This document shows positions 1 to 8,624 of a stretch of DNA of 21,110 nucleotides, piece after piece. The notes beneath the pieces are model-generated. The model was not told the DNA's origin. It saw only the letters and a list, made by a program, of their open reading frames with translations, and did no database searches. Numbering within the stretch: position 1 is the stretch's first letter; each line of letters starts with the position of its first letter. The stretch comes from Paludibacteraceae bacterium (lineage in GTDB: Bacteria > Bacteroidota > Bacteroidia > Bacteroidales > Paludibacteraceae): positions 1 to 21,110 of the forward strand of contig JAGCMZ010000093.1 in assembly GCA_017646225.1 (NCBI GenBank). Direction: 5' to 3'. A program made the position numbers and the translations under genes.

Positions 1-3000
1 ACTGTTTCGCGCATGTAAACTTGCGGCATAAACTGCTTAAAGTAGTCGCCAGATACAATATTGCGATACTCTTTGGTGGTTTCATTGTAAGGTTTTACAA
101 CAGAACCTACCAACAACCATTTGCTACGGTCTGCGTCAAAGTGAACAAGCGCGTTGTTGTATAGCATAGTACCGTTTTCGTCTTTTAGGTTTTCTACACC
201 TCTAAGACCTGCACCGTATTCCAATTCGATGGTGCTGGCAAATTTCTTACCTGCAGATACTTGTTCGCTTTCGGGAATGCCCGATTCTTTGTTACGTTCG
301 GTAGGATCGAATGATGCGGGAACTTTAGGCCATCTTCTACCGCCTGCAATTTCCATTGTACCTACTTCTTCGATGATTACTTTTAGGTTTTCTGATAGTT
401 CGTTGATGCACGATACACGTTGACGAACCATTTTACCTTGTTCGACATCGAATGTTTCGTACTCCCAGTTGTTGCGGTCGTCCCACTTATCATTAAGACC
501 TACCCAATAGATAACACTGGTTGGAATTGATTTTTTAGATTGATAAGCACCATAAGTCCAAGTATTGCCTGTAGGACGCACATTGGTTAGATAGCGGTCT
601 GATTTAAGCTCAACTGGGGTCATCGCAATTCCTGTAAAGCCAACTTCGGGAGCTGCACCTTTGTTAAGTGCTTCTCCTTTTACAATAAGTGAAGCAGGAC
701 CAGTTGCGGTGGTTTCACACACTTGACCTTTTACATTGACAAATGCGTTATCGCTGCATCCAAATGCAAAGGCAGAGGTTGCATTAACTTTTACACGGTC
801 GTATTCAGACCAGAAGTTGTTGGGGCAGTAATTGTTTCCGCCTGCCACAGTGGTTTTACCTCCAAAAGGATCATTGCCACTTTCTCTACCTGCCACATTA
901 GCATCGTAACTATAGCAGTTGTTGTATTGGAACTTAATTGCATCTTCTATAATGTTGTTAATAGAACCACCATTATCATATCTATGTTCCATTTTTAGGA
1001 TGTTGTATTTCCAATAGTTGTTTTCTGCCAACGAGTTGTTGCCAGCATTATCTGCCAAATAGAACGTATTGTAGAAAATACCGATGTTTTCTACGTTTTT
1101 ATCCCATTGAGCAAACAAACGGATAGCAGATGGTGTTGGATAATCTTTGTTATAGTAACCATTGGTATTCCAGAATACGTTGTTCATAATCAACATATTG
1201 GCAGACTCTTGAATCCACATCAATGTTGCGTGGTCACCACGGAAGTTGTTTTGAATAAACTTAATGCCGCTACAGAACATAAATTTAGCAGACGCTCCGT
1301 GTTTTATCGTATTTTCTGTAAAATCGGTAACTTGTAACTCAAAGTCGTTGTTTTTAAAGGTAACACCATCGTACGACGATACGTGCACACCCGTAAAACC
1401 AGCCGATCCAATCATGGAGTTTTGAATCAAGATATTGGCATCTTCAAACTGACCTACCTTGGTAATAGAACCCCATTCTGGCTCTTTATGTCCGTCTTCA
1501 TCGTACGATTGCATGTGAACGTCAATTTCCAATGCGTTGTCGTTGATTTCGCCATCAGGATCAGAAAGAATGATAAGTGAGTCTAACACAATGTTTTTAC
1601 TTTCGCGTATCAATATGTGGTGAATCCAAGGCTTAGCAGTTTTTGTACCTGCCTTAATAGTTAAGGTATTATCCTTGTTGGTAGCTGTTTTGTTGATGTT
1701 CTCGATAAACAACATGTGGTCTGGTTTTTCTGCACCAGCCGACAAAACAGTATTAGGATCTACTTGTTTACCACGATAGCAGTATGCACTGGTTGGGTCG
1801 TTAGGGGTATCATCGTAGTAAACCACGTTCATAACAACAGGTTGTTTTAAGTTGTAGCTGCTACCCACAAATTCTGCGTAAGCATAAGAGTCGTTACGAA
1901 GAGCAGAACCTGTTAAGTGGTCGATAGCGTCTTGCAAATTTCTAAACTCAAGCTTACATACATTATCGTGTTCAAATGCTGCATTGATGGTATAAACAAC
2001 TGTGCCATCGCAGCATACTTGCTGTTTGCAAGGATCGGTACTGATGGAGCGAATCTCTTGCGACAACACCTCGGTGCCTACATTTGCATACGCACGATAG
2101 TAATAGGTATACCCATCCTCTAACACTAATTCTGCGCTAAAATCTTGGCTACGAAGCAATGCGTTAGAGGTTGCTACTTGCAATTTTGTGCTTTTTTGGT
2201 CGGGTTTGCATTTGTCTCCATCTGGCACACGGCAATAGTAGAAACCATAGTCTAAGATGTTTTCGCAATTGGTTTGCTTGATATAACCATACAACACTGC
2301 TTTTTTGGTTGTTTTATTTAGCACGGCTTCTTTAGATAACAATACAATGGTGGCAGGGTCTGAACAGTCTGCATAATTGTACGAACTTGGGAATGCGTGG
2401 TTGGTTCCAGAAGCATCTAAAGTATAGTCGTCGTCGAAAATATAGGCATAACCACCATAAAGTTTGTTGGACAAACCTGTTTTATTGCCTTCGCTGTTTT
2501 TAAAAGCAATCTGAACGTATTCGTAATCTTCTATATAATACTTAAAGTAGGTTTTACCGTTGTAGGTTACTTCTGTACCTTTGGTAGTATTATTTACAGC
2601 ACCTGTCCCATAATTGCCAGAAATTCCTTTGCCATCTTGTACGGCGTATAGGTTGTAATTGTTTTTGCTGTAAATTTCAATTCGTTTACAATCGCCCATA
2701 GCACCTGGCATATTAGGAGGAGGACATCCACCAGCAGGTTCTACAGTAATTTTCTTGGTTTCTGAGTCGAATGTAATGACACAGTTTTCTGTTGTAGATG
2801 CGGGGAAACAATTAATAGTTGGGTCGGCATAACCTTGTCCGTCACCATCTGCTTTGGTATTATAATTGAACCCTACTACATTACTGGTGCTACTATATTG
2901 AGCTGTTAAGGTATAAGTAGATCCGCTAACATGGGTAAGTTGTTTCCATGTCCAATCATTAGATCCTGCCCAAGGGTGTTTTAGGTACCAGGTTTCACCG

Positions 3001-3506
3001 CCACCACCGCCGCCGCAATTATTAGGGATTGAGTAAGTAAAAGCATAATCTACAGAAGTTCCGTAATTAGTCTTTGCTGTTACTTTTATGGTATGGGAAC
3101 CCTGACTATTAGGTAATGCATTATCAAATGCAACGTACCATTCTTTATTCCAATCATCATCCCATGTACTACTTGGTGAGTTACTACTTCCACTTGCAAT
3201 TGAAGTATTTCCCTCTTTTATCTCAATAGTAACACTTGAAACATCCCTATTCCATGATTTAACATTAATACCTTTAAGATATGGGGCGCACGACAACTCA
3301 CCAAGATTATGATTATCAGAATAATTCGGTGTCCAAGTATCGTTTTCTCCTGTATACCAATATCCAATTTTCGTTCCATCAAAGAAACCATCATCTGCAG
3401 CCCACGCACTACTGCTAACGCCTAATAGAACGCAAAGCAAGGCTACAACTCGTAGGGCTTTGCTGAAAACCCCACTTATTTTTGTATTGTTATAAAATCT
3501 TTTCAT
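1..3506 (-). CDS. Large secreted protein with parallel beta-helix region (partial, C-terminus off window)
   Basis: This frame is open from an ATG at 3506 to the left edge, 1168 complete codons with no stop; I checked frame continuity at several points. Residues 1 to about 36 are a signal peptide (basic start, hydrophobic core VVALLCVLLGV, cleavage after SSSAWA). An Ig-like region follows to about residue 165, then a run of six glycines, then a Trp-rich module (about 172-250). An FN3-like stretch lies near 375-480. A right-handed beta-helix region follows (about 635-885), with repeating short strands such as NILIQNSMIGSAGFTGVHVSS and MLIMNNVFWNTNG. Near residue 993 is a VIYWVGLNDKWDDRNNW motif, typical of Bacteroidetes secreted adhesins. 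It is probably exported and surface-exposed, perhaps through type IX secretion, but the C-terminal sorting domain would lie outside the window. The substrate is unknown; a polysaccharide-binding or lyase role is only a guess. It lies 35 bp downstream of the CotH-like gene in the same orientation, so co-transcription is likely. Confidence 0.85.
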   Translation of the reverse strand, partial: MKRFYNNTKISGVFSKALRVVALLCVLLGVSSSAWAADDGFFDGTKIGYWYTGENDTWTPNYSDNHNLGELSCAPYLKGINVKSWNRDVSSVTIEIKEGNTSIASGSSNSPSSTWDDDWNKEWYVAFDNALPNSQGSHTIKVTAKTNYGTSVDYAFTYSIPNNCGGGGGGETWYLKHPWAGSNDWTWKQLTHVSGSTYTLTAQYSSTSNVVGFNYNTKADGDGQGYADPTINCFPASTTENCVITFDSETKKITVEPAGGCPPPNMPGAMGDCKRIEIYSKNNYNLYAVQDGKGISGNYGTGAVNNTTKGTEVTYNGKTYFKYYIEDYEYVQIAFKNSEGNKTGLSNKLYGGYAYIFDDDYTLDASGTNHAFPSSYNYADCSDPATIVLLSKEAVLNKTTKKAVLYGYIKQTNCENILDYGFYYCRVPDGDKCKPDQKSTKLQVATSNALLRSQDFSAELVLEDGYTYYYRAYANVGTEVLSQEIRSISTDPCKQQVCCDGTVVYTINAAFEHDNVCKLEFRNLQDAIDHLTGSALRNDSYAYAEFVGSSYNLKQPVVMNVVYYDDTPNDPTSAYCYRGKQVDPNTVLSAGAEKPDHMLFIENINKTATNKDNTLTIKAGTKTAKPWIHHILIRESKNIVLDSLIILSDPDGEINDNALEIDVHMQSYDEDGHKEPEWGSITKVGQFEDANILIQNSMIGSAGFTGVHVSSYDGVTFKNNDFELQVTDFTENTIKHGASAKFMFCSGIKFIQNNFRGDHATLMWIQESANMLIMNNVFWNTNGYYNKDYPTPSAIRLFAQWDKNVENIGIFYNTFYLADNAGNNSLAENNYWKYNILKMEHRYDNGGSINNIIEDAIKFQYNNCYSYDANVAGRESGNDPFGGKTTVAGGNNYCPNNFWSEYDRVKVNATSAFAFGCSDNAFVNVKGQVCETTATGPASLIVKGEALNKGAAPEVGFTGIAMTPVELKSDRYLTNVRPTGNTWTYGAYQSKKSIPTSVIYWVGLNDKWDDRNNWEYETFDVEQGKMVRQRVSCINELSENLKVIIEEVGTMEIAGGRRWPKVPASFDPTERNKESGIPESEQVSAGKKFASTIELEYGAGLRGVENLKDENGTMLYNNALVHFDADRSKWLLVGSVVKPYNETTKEYRNIVSGDYFKQFMPQVYMRET

Positions 3507-3541
3507 ATTGTGTATTTTTTATTTTCTTACTAAGGTTCTAA

Positions 3542-6500
3542 TTAAGGTTGTGGGCAATTTTCGTTAGGCTCATCTTTTAGGATGATGGTAGCAGTAGCTG
3601 GAGTTACCTCGCTTTTACCACAAACCGTTGTTCCGTCTGCTACGTTAAGAGTTGCCTTGATACCGTAGGTAATATCGGCACGTTCATCTTCTACCTCTTC
3701 ATCACCTGCAGGCCATGTTGATGGACGAGGAACGTTTATCTTAAAGGTGTCGTCTGTTTTGTTGATAATAACACCGCTTTGTTTATCCAACTCACCATCG
3801 GTATAGGTAATGGTGTAATCGTAACTTGATGTGTTAATTACTTGCAAGGTAACAGGTTCCCAAGGAGTAGTAGTAACCTCTTGTGGCTCAAAAGATATGC
3901 TAAGTGGAGAACCTTTCATATTGGTAATTAAGGTACCCAAATTAGTTCTGCGGTTGCCTGTTATCCAACTCTTCATTGCAGATATAGAGGTACTAATTTC
4001 TGTATCTTGATAACCAGTCTCGCCTGTAAAGCAAGTTCCTCCAGAATTTGCTTTATCTATTGTTTTACGTGATTTTCCACTCCAGTATGTATTCCTTTCA
4101 CGATATAATGGAGTTCCTGATGTGCCAACACTACCTAAATCTTTTTCATAACCGCTAATTTTAGCATTCATTACATCCTGTGTCAACGCACCACCTGTAG
4201 CGGTATGCAATGCCCAACGTTCTTTTAGCACCGCAATAAAGCAAGGGTCGTTTAGCAAGTAGCCCTCAAATTGAGCACCACTCTTGGCTTCCGTACCACG
4301 TCCGCCTACGTATTTGCCAGTAAACCAGAAAGGAGCTGCGCAGCCTTCTTCGTAGATTTTACTATTCTCAATAAGCAATCCTGTTGTGCTATTGCAACCA
4401 TAGGTCGAACATAAATTAGCACATTGGTTGTTAAAGCTCAACTCTTGGTCCCAAAGTGGACGTGCCTCAATTTTTCCACCGTTGTAAACAAACATACAGC
4501 TTGCGCGGTATGCGTCCATGTTTTTGGCGTATTCACTAATGATAAACCAATCTGCCCAACTGGTGTAATCGATAATTTTTTGTACTTCGGCGTAATTGCC
4601 TGCTTTTAGGTTCGATTCAAAATTGTTGAATAATGTTTTAATGTCGTTTACGGTTTTAGCCCACATACCTGGGTTGTCTTCTTCTACATCTTCCATCTCG
4701 GGATATTCAATCTCAAAACGTTGATCGATGAAGGTATCGTAAGTGTCCATGCCATTGCCACTTTCACCATCGTAACCCGAGTATAGCGATTTAAAGGTCT
4801 TTTTGTCCCCATCTGCTTCGTATCGGTCTGCCAAGTCGGTTTTATCAAATTTCACAATAAAGCCATTGCTTGCTGTTATGTTTACACGTTTTTTGTTGTT
4901 GGTAATTTTATCCATCATTACGTAAACACCTTTATATACACCATCTACATAAAGTTCTACGTAACGGCTGTTTACGCTCCAACCGCCCGTCATATCCCTA
5001 AAGGTGTCAAACATAAGGCGGTTACGCATCAACGATGGGTCGGCAGCTGCAGCATAAAGCACCCAGTCTTTATCAGAAGCCTCGCCAATGCCAAGCATGT
5101 TCATTTTTTCTGTCTTAACATAGTCTAAGCGTCCTTTATCTTCTACGCAGTTGTCTTTACCAGGGCAGAATGCGTACGATTTCTTTAAGAAGTTTAGCGA
5201 CGAAGAACCACGGTAATTCATACGTGCCTTGCGGTCGTAAACCATGGTGCTACCATCGTAAATTTTTACATCCACCGATACTTTTTCCTTCATATCATCG
5301 GCATGTGCAGAAGGTGTTTGGCAAGTATTATTTACAGGGAATCCTACACCATTGGTATTAACAATAATTACAGGAAGTGTAGAACTTGTATGCGTATAAG
5401 AACCTGTTACTTGTACTGGGTCTGATGTTACGGTAGAACCGTCTTTGTAGGTTACTTTACAACGGTAAAAACCCAATGTTTCGGGACGAATATTGTTGGT
5501 TGTGCCAGCATCGCCACTGTAAAGTGTACCGCTGTTGCTTACGCTTGCTTTATAGTTATCATAAGTACCTGCTTGCGTTCTGCAAGATTCCCATTGGTAA
5601 GTGTCAATTTCTTTGCCCGAGCAATCGGTTACATAAAGCGCTGCAAATTTGTTGGTACCAAGTGCGGTTGCACCAGAGGCGTGAACTTTAGGACCACCAT
5701 TGCCATTTACAGTGAATGTTACTGTATTAGACTCGCATCCGCCAGTACCTACTACAAATACGGTGTAGGTGCCAGCATCGCTTACCTCGATACTGTTGGT
5801 TGTTTTGCCTGCGATAACATCACCATTTTTAGCCCAACTGTATGTGCCTTGGCCCGCAGTTACCGAAAGTGTAACAGCAGCATCGCCAGGACAGAAACTG
5901 AATGAAGGGGCAGATGTTGCAGCAATAGAAGGCACCGGACCGCACTTGATGGTTTTTCCTGTGCTTTGGTCTGAAAGTTGACAAATGCCAGTTCCTGATA
6001 CATCGTACTTAATAGCATTACCATTGATGCTCGTACTACTATTGTATTTAATAGTTACAATACCACTATTGCTACCATCTCCAGTAACTGTAAAACTATT
6101 AGGGTTGCTGCCCATTTTAAATTTAACTACCGCACCTGCAGCAGCAGTATAATTAAAGGTCAATGAACCACCTGTACACAAAGTCGTACTGCTAAGGTTA
6201 GAGATTTGAACGTTAGGAGAGGTGCAAGCTTCTGCTGTCGCTGTTACACCCGCTGAATAGTAGTTATTATTAACAGTGTAGAAATAGTAGTCATAACTAC
6301 TTCCGGTTGTTAAACCAGTGTTGGCATAAGAGGTTCCTGTACCTTTATAAACTACTGTACCATTACCAATTTTACTACTACCAGCTGTATATGCAGTACC
6401 TTGCGTAGGAGCGGTTGGTGTAGCATCTTTTGCATAACGTACCACCATAACAGTTGTATAGGTTGCATCTTTAGTCCAACTCAACGATGCTGTAGTACCA

Positions 6501-7471
6501 GAAATAGAAGCCGACTGGGCAGTTGGATTGGGAAGAGCTTGTGTTGTAAAACTAATGCTTGGACTTGTAGAACCGTCACATCCATCAGTAGCAGCATTAG
6601 TTAAGGTAAACGATCCAACACTAGATAGAGTTAAATAAAAATTAGGAGTACTACCTGTTAGTGTTTTATATGTACCAGTACCAGTTTTACTCCAGTTACT
6701 AGTTAAACAACAATTAATGGTTGATTTAAAATATGCTTTATCACCTAGATAATAAGTTGGAGTACTAATCTCATTATATGAACTATTTGTATGAACAAAT
6801 GTTGGAGATTGAGGGGTGCAAGAGGAATAGGTATAAGAACCTGACATATCTTCTGTCTTATATGTGTTGGTTCCTTTTACTGTATATTCTCCACCATCTG
6901 TTACTGTCCATGACAATGCAGAACCAGTTCCTGTTTTAGCAGAACTAGTTACAACTGTTCCATCCTTATACAGTGTATAGGTAACCCATTTATCAGAATC
7001 TGATAATTTTACAGCATTGTCCGTTCCTGATACTGTATATGTTGAAATATCATCGTAATATGATGTTTTAAAACTATTTTCATTCCAACCATTTACCGTT
7101 GTCAAGTTATTTGTATCCATTCCTGTCACATCGCCCACACGATTCCAACAAGTCCAGTTATTATAAACATAACCAGAAGGATCCTTACGCAACCAAATCA
7201 CTTTTGTAACTTTATCAGATACCATAACTTGATAATAAGAACCAACTTTTGTAGCCTCATGCCATGTTGCGCTAACACCATCAGCCCATACATAGGCAAC
7301 GAATTTTGCGCCACCCTGATCCCATAAACTACTACCACCTGCATTTAGATATAGAGCTTTCTGTGCACCCCATATACTACCAGTTCCTAGGAGTAACATT
7401 AGGGCCATAATTAGCCACCTTGCGCTTAGGCGCGAGGTAAATTGTTTAAAATTGTTTGTAAAATTTTTCAT
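3542..7471 (-). CDS. Secreted CotH-kinase-domain protein with Ig/FN3-like modules
   Basis: This 1309-aa protein has an N-terminal hydrophobic export signal (residues 17-35, ending GSIWGA). Residues about 36-140 resemble a family 26 starch-binding module (AYVWADG, Trp-rich, IWLRKDPSG). Ig-like and FN3-like beta modules follow: about 150-310, an FN3-like module at 312-412, and Ig-like modules at 420-590 and 595-690. The CotH-like domain spans about 698-1180. Supporting motifs are NYRGSSS near 752, DWVLYAAAADPSLMRNRL at about 802-819, VELYVDGVYKGVYVMMDKI at 838-856, NMDAYRAS at 984-991 and PLWDQE at 1005-1010. CotH proteins are atypical kinases first known as spore-coat kinases; in Bacteroidetes related domains sit on secreted proteins of unknown substrate. 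The last ~110 residues form a beta-rich tail ending in NCPQP, without an obvious type IX sorting domain. It is flanked by 35-bp gaps and is probably in one operon with both neighbours. The domain call is firm; catalytic activity is inferred. Confidence 0.88.
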   Translation of the reverse strand: MKNFTNNFKQFTSRLSARWLIMALMLLLGTGSIWGAQKALYLNAGGSSLWDQGGAKFVAYVWADGVSATWHEATKVGSYYQVMVSDKVTKVIWLRKDPSGYVYNNWTCWNRVGDVTGMDTNNLTTVNGWNENSFKTSYYDDISTYTVSGTDNAVKLSDSDKWVTYTLYKDGTVVTSSAKTGTGSALSWTVTDGGEYTVKGTNTYKTEDMSGSYTYSSCTPQSPTFVHTNSSYNEISTPTYYLGDKAYFKSTINCCLTSNWSKTGTGTYKTLTGSTPNFYLTLSSVGSFTLTNAATDGCDGSTSPSISFTTQALPNPTAQSASISGTTASLSWTKDATYTTVMVVRYAKDATPTAPTQGTAYTAGSSKIGNGTVVYKGTGTSYANTGLTTGSSYDYYFYTVNNNYYSAGVTATAEACTSPNVQISNLSSTTLCTGGSLTFNYTAAAGAVVKFKMGSNPNSFTVTGDGSNSGIVTIKYNSSTSINGNAIKYDVSGTGICQLSDQSTGKTIKCGPVPSIAATSAPSFSFCPGDAAVTLSVTAGQGTYSWAKNGDVIAGKTTNSIEVSDAGTYTVFVVGTGGCESNTVTFTVNGNGGPKVHASGATALGTNKFAALYVTDCSGKEIDTYQWESCRTQAGTYDNYKASVSNSGTLYSGDAGTTNNIRPETLGFYRCKVTYKDGSTVTSDPVQVTGSYTHTSSTLPVIIVNTNGVGFPVNNTCQTPSAHADDMKEKVSVDVKIYDGSTMVYDRKARMNYRGSSSLNFLKKSYAFCPGKDNCVEDKGRLDYVKTEKMNMLGIGEASDKDWVLYAAAADPSLMRNRLMFDTFRDMTGGWSVNSRYVELYVDGVYKGVYVMMDKITNNKKRVNITASNGFIVKFDKTDLADRYEADGDKKTFKSLYSGYDGESGNGMDTYDTFIDQRFEIEYPEMEDVEEDNPGMWAKTVNDIKTLFNNFESNLKAGNYAEVQKIIDYTSWADWFIISEYAKNMDAYRASCMFVYNGGKIEARPLWDQELSFNNQCANLCSTYGCNSTTGLLIENSKIYEEGCAAPFWFTGKYVGGRGTEAKSGAQFEGYLLNDPCFIAVLKERWALHTATGGALTQDVMNAKISGYEKDLGSVGTSGTPLYRERNTYWSGKSRKTIDKANSGGTCFTGETGYQDTEISTSISAMKSWITGNRRTNLGTLITNMKGSPLSISFEPQEVTTTPWEPVTLQVINTSSYDYTITYTDGELDKQSGVIINKTDDTFKINVPRPSTWPAGDEEVEDERADITYGIKATLNVADGTTVCGKSEVTPATATIILKDEPNENCPQP

Positions 7472-7506
7472 AAGTATGTTGTTTTAATTTGTTTATCTGA
7501 TTAAAT

Positions 7507-7827
7507 TTAGCACCAAGCTATATCTCCATTGTTTCTTGTATAGGCAAAAGCTACCGCCTCACAAATCATATCTGCCTTATCTTTTTTATCAAAATCTCCT
7601 TCTTTGTCATAATCTCTATACGCTATAACAGATCTTCTAAAGATTTCTCTGATTGCACACGAAACACCTCTCTCAGTTGCATAATCATAAATCCCGTTCG
7701 AGTTAAGTAGATCTATAAGTTCTCTAAATGTGATTGAATTATTGTTTTTATGTAAATCAAGAGCCTTTTGAATAATAAATTCATAAGGAGCGTATCCTTT
7801 ACAGATTTCATCAATGATTTTTTTCAT
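7507..7827 (-). CDS. Small protein of unknown function (106 aa)
   Basis: I do not recognise this family. The protein is 106 aa with no signal peptide or membrane segment, so it is probably cytoplasmic. The N-terminal half looks helical (KIIDEICKGYAPYEFIIQKALDLH), followed by ITFRELIDLLNSNGIYDYATERGVS, which has the look of a small winged-helix or helix-turn-helix-like fold, then a charged DYDKEGDFDKKDKAD stretch. It ends with AWC. It is the first gene of the minus-strand run, with its stop 35 bp before the start of the CotH-like gene, so it could be a regulator or simply the leading gene of that unit. Upstream sequence (7828-7860) is very AT-rich with no clear Shine-Dalgarno, common in this phylum. 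It is probably a real gene given its clean context, but its function is open. Confidence 0.65.
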   Translation of the reverse strand: MKKIIDEICKGYAPYEFIIQKALDLHKNNNSITFRELIDLLNSNGIYDYATERGVSCAIREIFRRSVIAYRDYDKEGDFDKKDKADMICEAVAFAYTRNNGDIAWC

Positions 7828-7964
7828 AAAATATCTATATTTTTTTATTTGTTATATCGTAACTCGTATTGCTCAATTTCATGTCAATTTTGATGCATGA
7901 TGCAAAATGTTATCCCTTTTTGGTGCGTTTTGTACAGGCCTTGCGTAAATTCTGGCCCTCTATT

Positions 7965-8040
7965 CGCTTCGCTCATGATTTTGCTCCCGCTCGGCAATGA
8001 TTAAGCAAGCTTATCATTGCTCTCGCTTACTCGCAAAATT
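7965..8040 (+). repeat. Interspersed nested-hairpin repeat, copy A
   Basis: This is one of three copies of a roughly 75-bp element (others at 13367-13440 and, inverted, 16431-16500). Shared blocks are CATGA, TTGCTC.CGCTCG and CTCGCTTACTCGCAA. The outer arms here are ATTTTGC (7978-7984) and GCAAAAT (8033-8039); the inner arms are GCAATGAT (7994-8001) and ATCATTGC (8013-8020). Both arm pairs are perfect complements, although their sequence differs from the arms of the other copies. Confidence 0.75.
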
Positions 8041-8205
8041 CGACAGGCTCAGTGACCGTGTTGCTTCTGCTATCGCTGCTCAAGAAATTCGACAGGCACG
8101 AGCCGTGCGTCCCTACATTTCTCCGTTATTTCGGGCACTTCGACAGGCTCAGTGACCGAAATAAAAGTTCAGCCACCGATGGAGGGCAAGCTCAGGGACC
8201 GAAGA
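8039..8205. repeat. Cluster of TTCGACAGGCTCAGTGACCG-family repeats
   Basis: Two exact copies of the 20-mer TTCGACAGGCTCAGTGACCG lie at 8039-8058 and 8139-8158. A partial copy (TTCGACAGGC) is at 8088-8097, and a variant, AAGCTCAGGGACCGAAGA, is at 8188-8205. The variant matches, in reverse complement, the repeat inside the last gene at 21043-21060. Such short dispersed repeats occur between genes in many Bacteroidetes genomes; no function is evident here. Confidence 0.8.
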
Positions 8206-8378
8206 CCGATTAGTCGATAAATAATCGAGTTCTCTTAACAAGAGAGATATATTTTATTTGGGGTGTAATTTGATGCAAAGTGGTTGTTAATGAGTGGAGT
8301 AGGGCAATAAAAAGGAGAGTTGATGTGATGCAAAAAATGTTCACTTTTTTTAGGCAAATTGAGGGCGCTATTTGGGCG

Positions 8379-8410
8379 TTTGCATTTATAATTTATTTAC
8401 GCTACTTTTG
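8379..8410 (+). promoter_or_regulatory. Bacteroidetes-type promoter of GNAT module 1 with overlapping palindrome
   Basis: TTTG at 8379-8382 and TACTTTTG at 8403-8410 are separated by 20 bp, a good match to the Bacteroidetes primary sigma pattern (TTTG, 19-21 bp, TAnnTTTG). The -7 element lies inside a perfect inverted repeat GCTAC-TTTT-GTAGC (8401-8414), a plausible operator. Transcription would start near 8417, about 25 bp before the small ORF. Confidence 0.75.
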
Positions 8411-8449
8411 TAGCATATATTTTCCATTTAATTTTTAGTTTATGAAGAA
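8379..8449 (+). repeat. 71-bp perfect direct repeat, leader of module 1
   Basis: Every base matches 9299-9369. The repeat includes the promoter, the palindrome, the untranslated leader and the first codons of the small ORF. Similarity continues upstream to about 8331 with a few substitutions (CG to AA in the GAGGG..CTAT block, and C to T at two sites). Confidence 0.95.
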
Positions 8450-8624
8450 CAACAGAGATTTGCACCTAGAAGGTGCTCCCATTCAACTACATGGGAAAGC
8501 GGCGCAACGTTTTTGGCGCCTTGTTAAAAACCCTAAAACGGCGACGCCCGAAGAAAAAGAGAAAGTGTTTAATGCACATAAGTTCCTTAACTTAGCTGGA
8601 GGTTGCGATTTATGTCAGCAGTAA
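8442..8624 (+). CDS. Small partner protein of GNAT module 1 (60 aa)
   Basis: This 60-aa protein is of unrecognised family. Its core, HGKAAQRFWRLVKNPKTATPEEKEK, is conserved in the small ORF of module 2 (YGKAARRLHRIIMNPPKATAEEKK), which supports real coding. It is basic and probably helical, and ends KFLNLAGGCDLCQQ. The GNAT start codon lies inside its last codons (13-nt overlap), and the GNAT Shine-Dalgarno GGAGG (8598-8602) is embedded in it, so translation is probably coupled. Gene order (small protein first, GNAT second, overlapping) resembles GNAT toxin-antitoxin operons such as TacAT, but I see no ribbon-helix-helix DUF1778 signature. The antitoxin role is inference. Confidence 0.75.
   Translation: MKNNRDLHLEGAPIQLHGKAAQRFWRLVKNPKTATPEEKEKVFNAHKFLNLAGGCDLCQQ

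Larger units (their letters stand above)
7828..8441. other. Gene-free, repeat-rich spacer between divergent units
   Basis: No credible coding sequence lies in these 614 bp. The left part (7828-7960) is the AT-rich upstream region of the minus-strand unit and includes a near-palindromic TGCATGATGCA stretch near 7892-7902. The middle (7965-8205) is built of interspersed repeats, listed separately. At 8207-8227 there is a TCGATTAG-type repeat, and at 8231-8245 a perfect TCTCTT/AAGAGA hairpin with a 3-nt loop. The right end (from about 8331) is the promoter/leader shared with the second GNAT module. Confidence 0.7.

Noticed and set aside
1..3506. Several plus-strand open frames of 60-90 codons in this region
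   Set aside because: All are antisense to one continuous 1168-codon frame with a signal peptide and coherent domains.
7886..8332. Recurring TGATGCAAA motif (near 7890, 8269 and 8320)
   Set aside because: Three short, AT-rich, unevenly placed matches; too weak to call an operator.
8592..8611. TTG at 8603 as the start of GNAT 1
   Set aside because: It would overlap the GGAGG ribosome-binding site at 8598-8602; ATG at 8612 has the right spacing.
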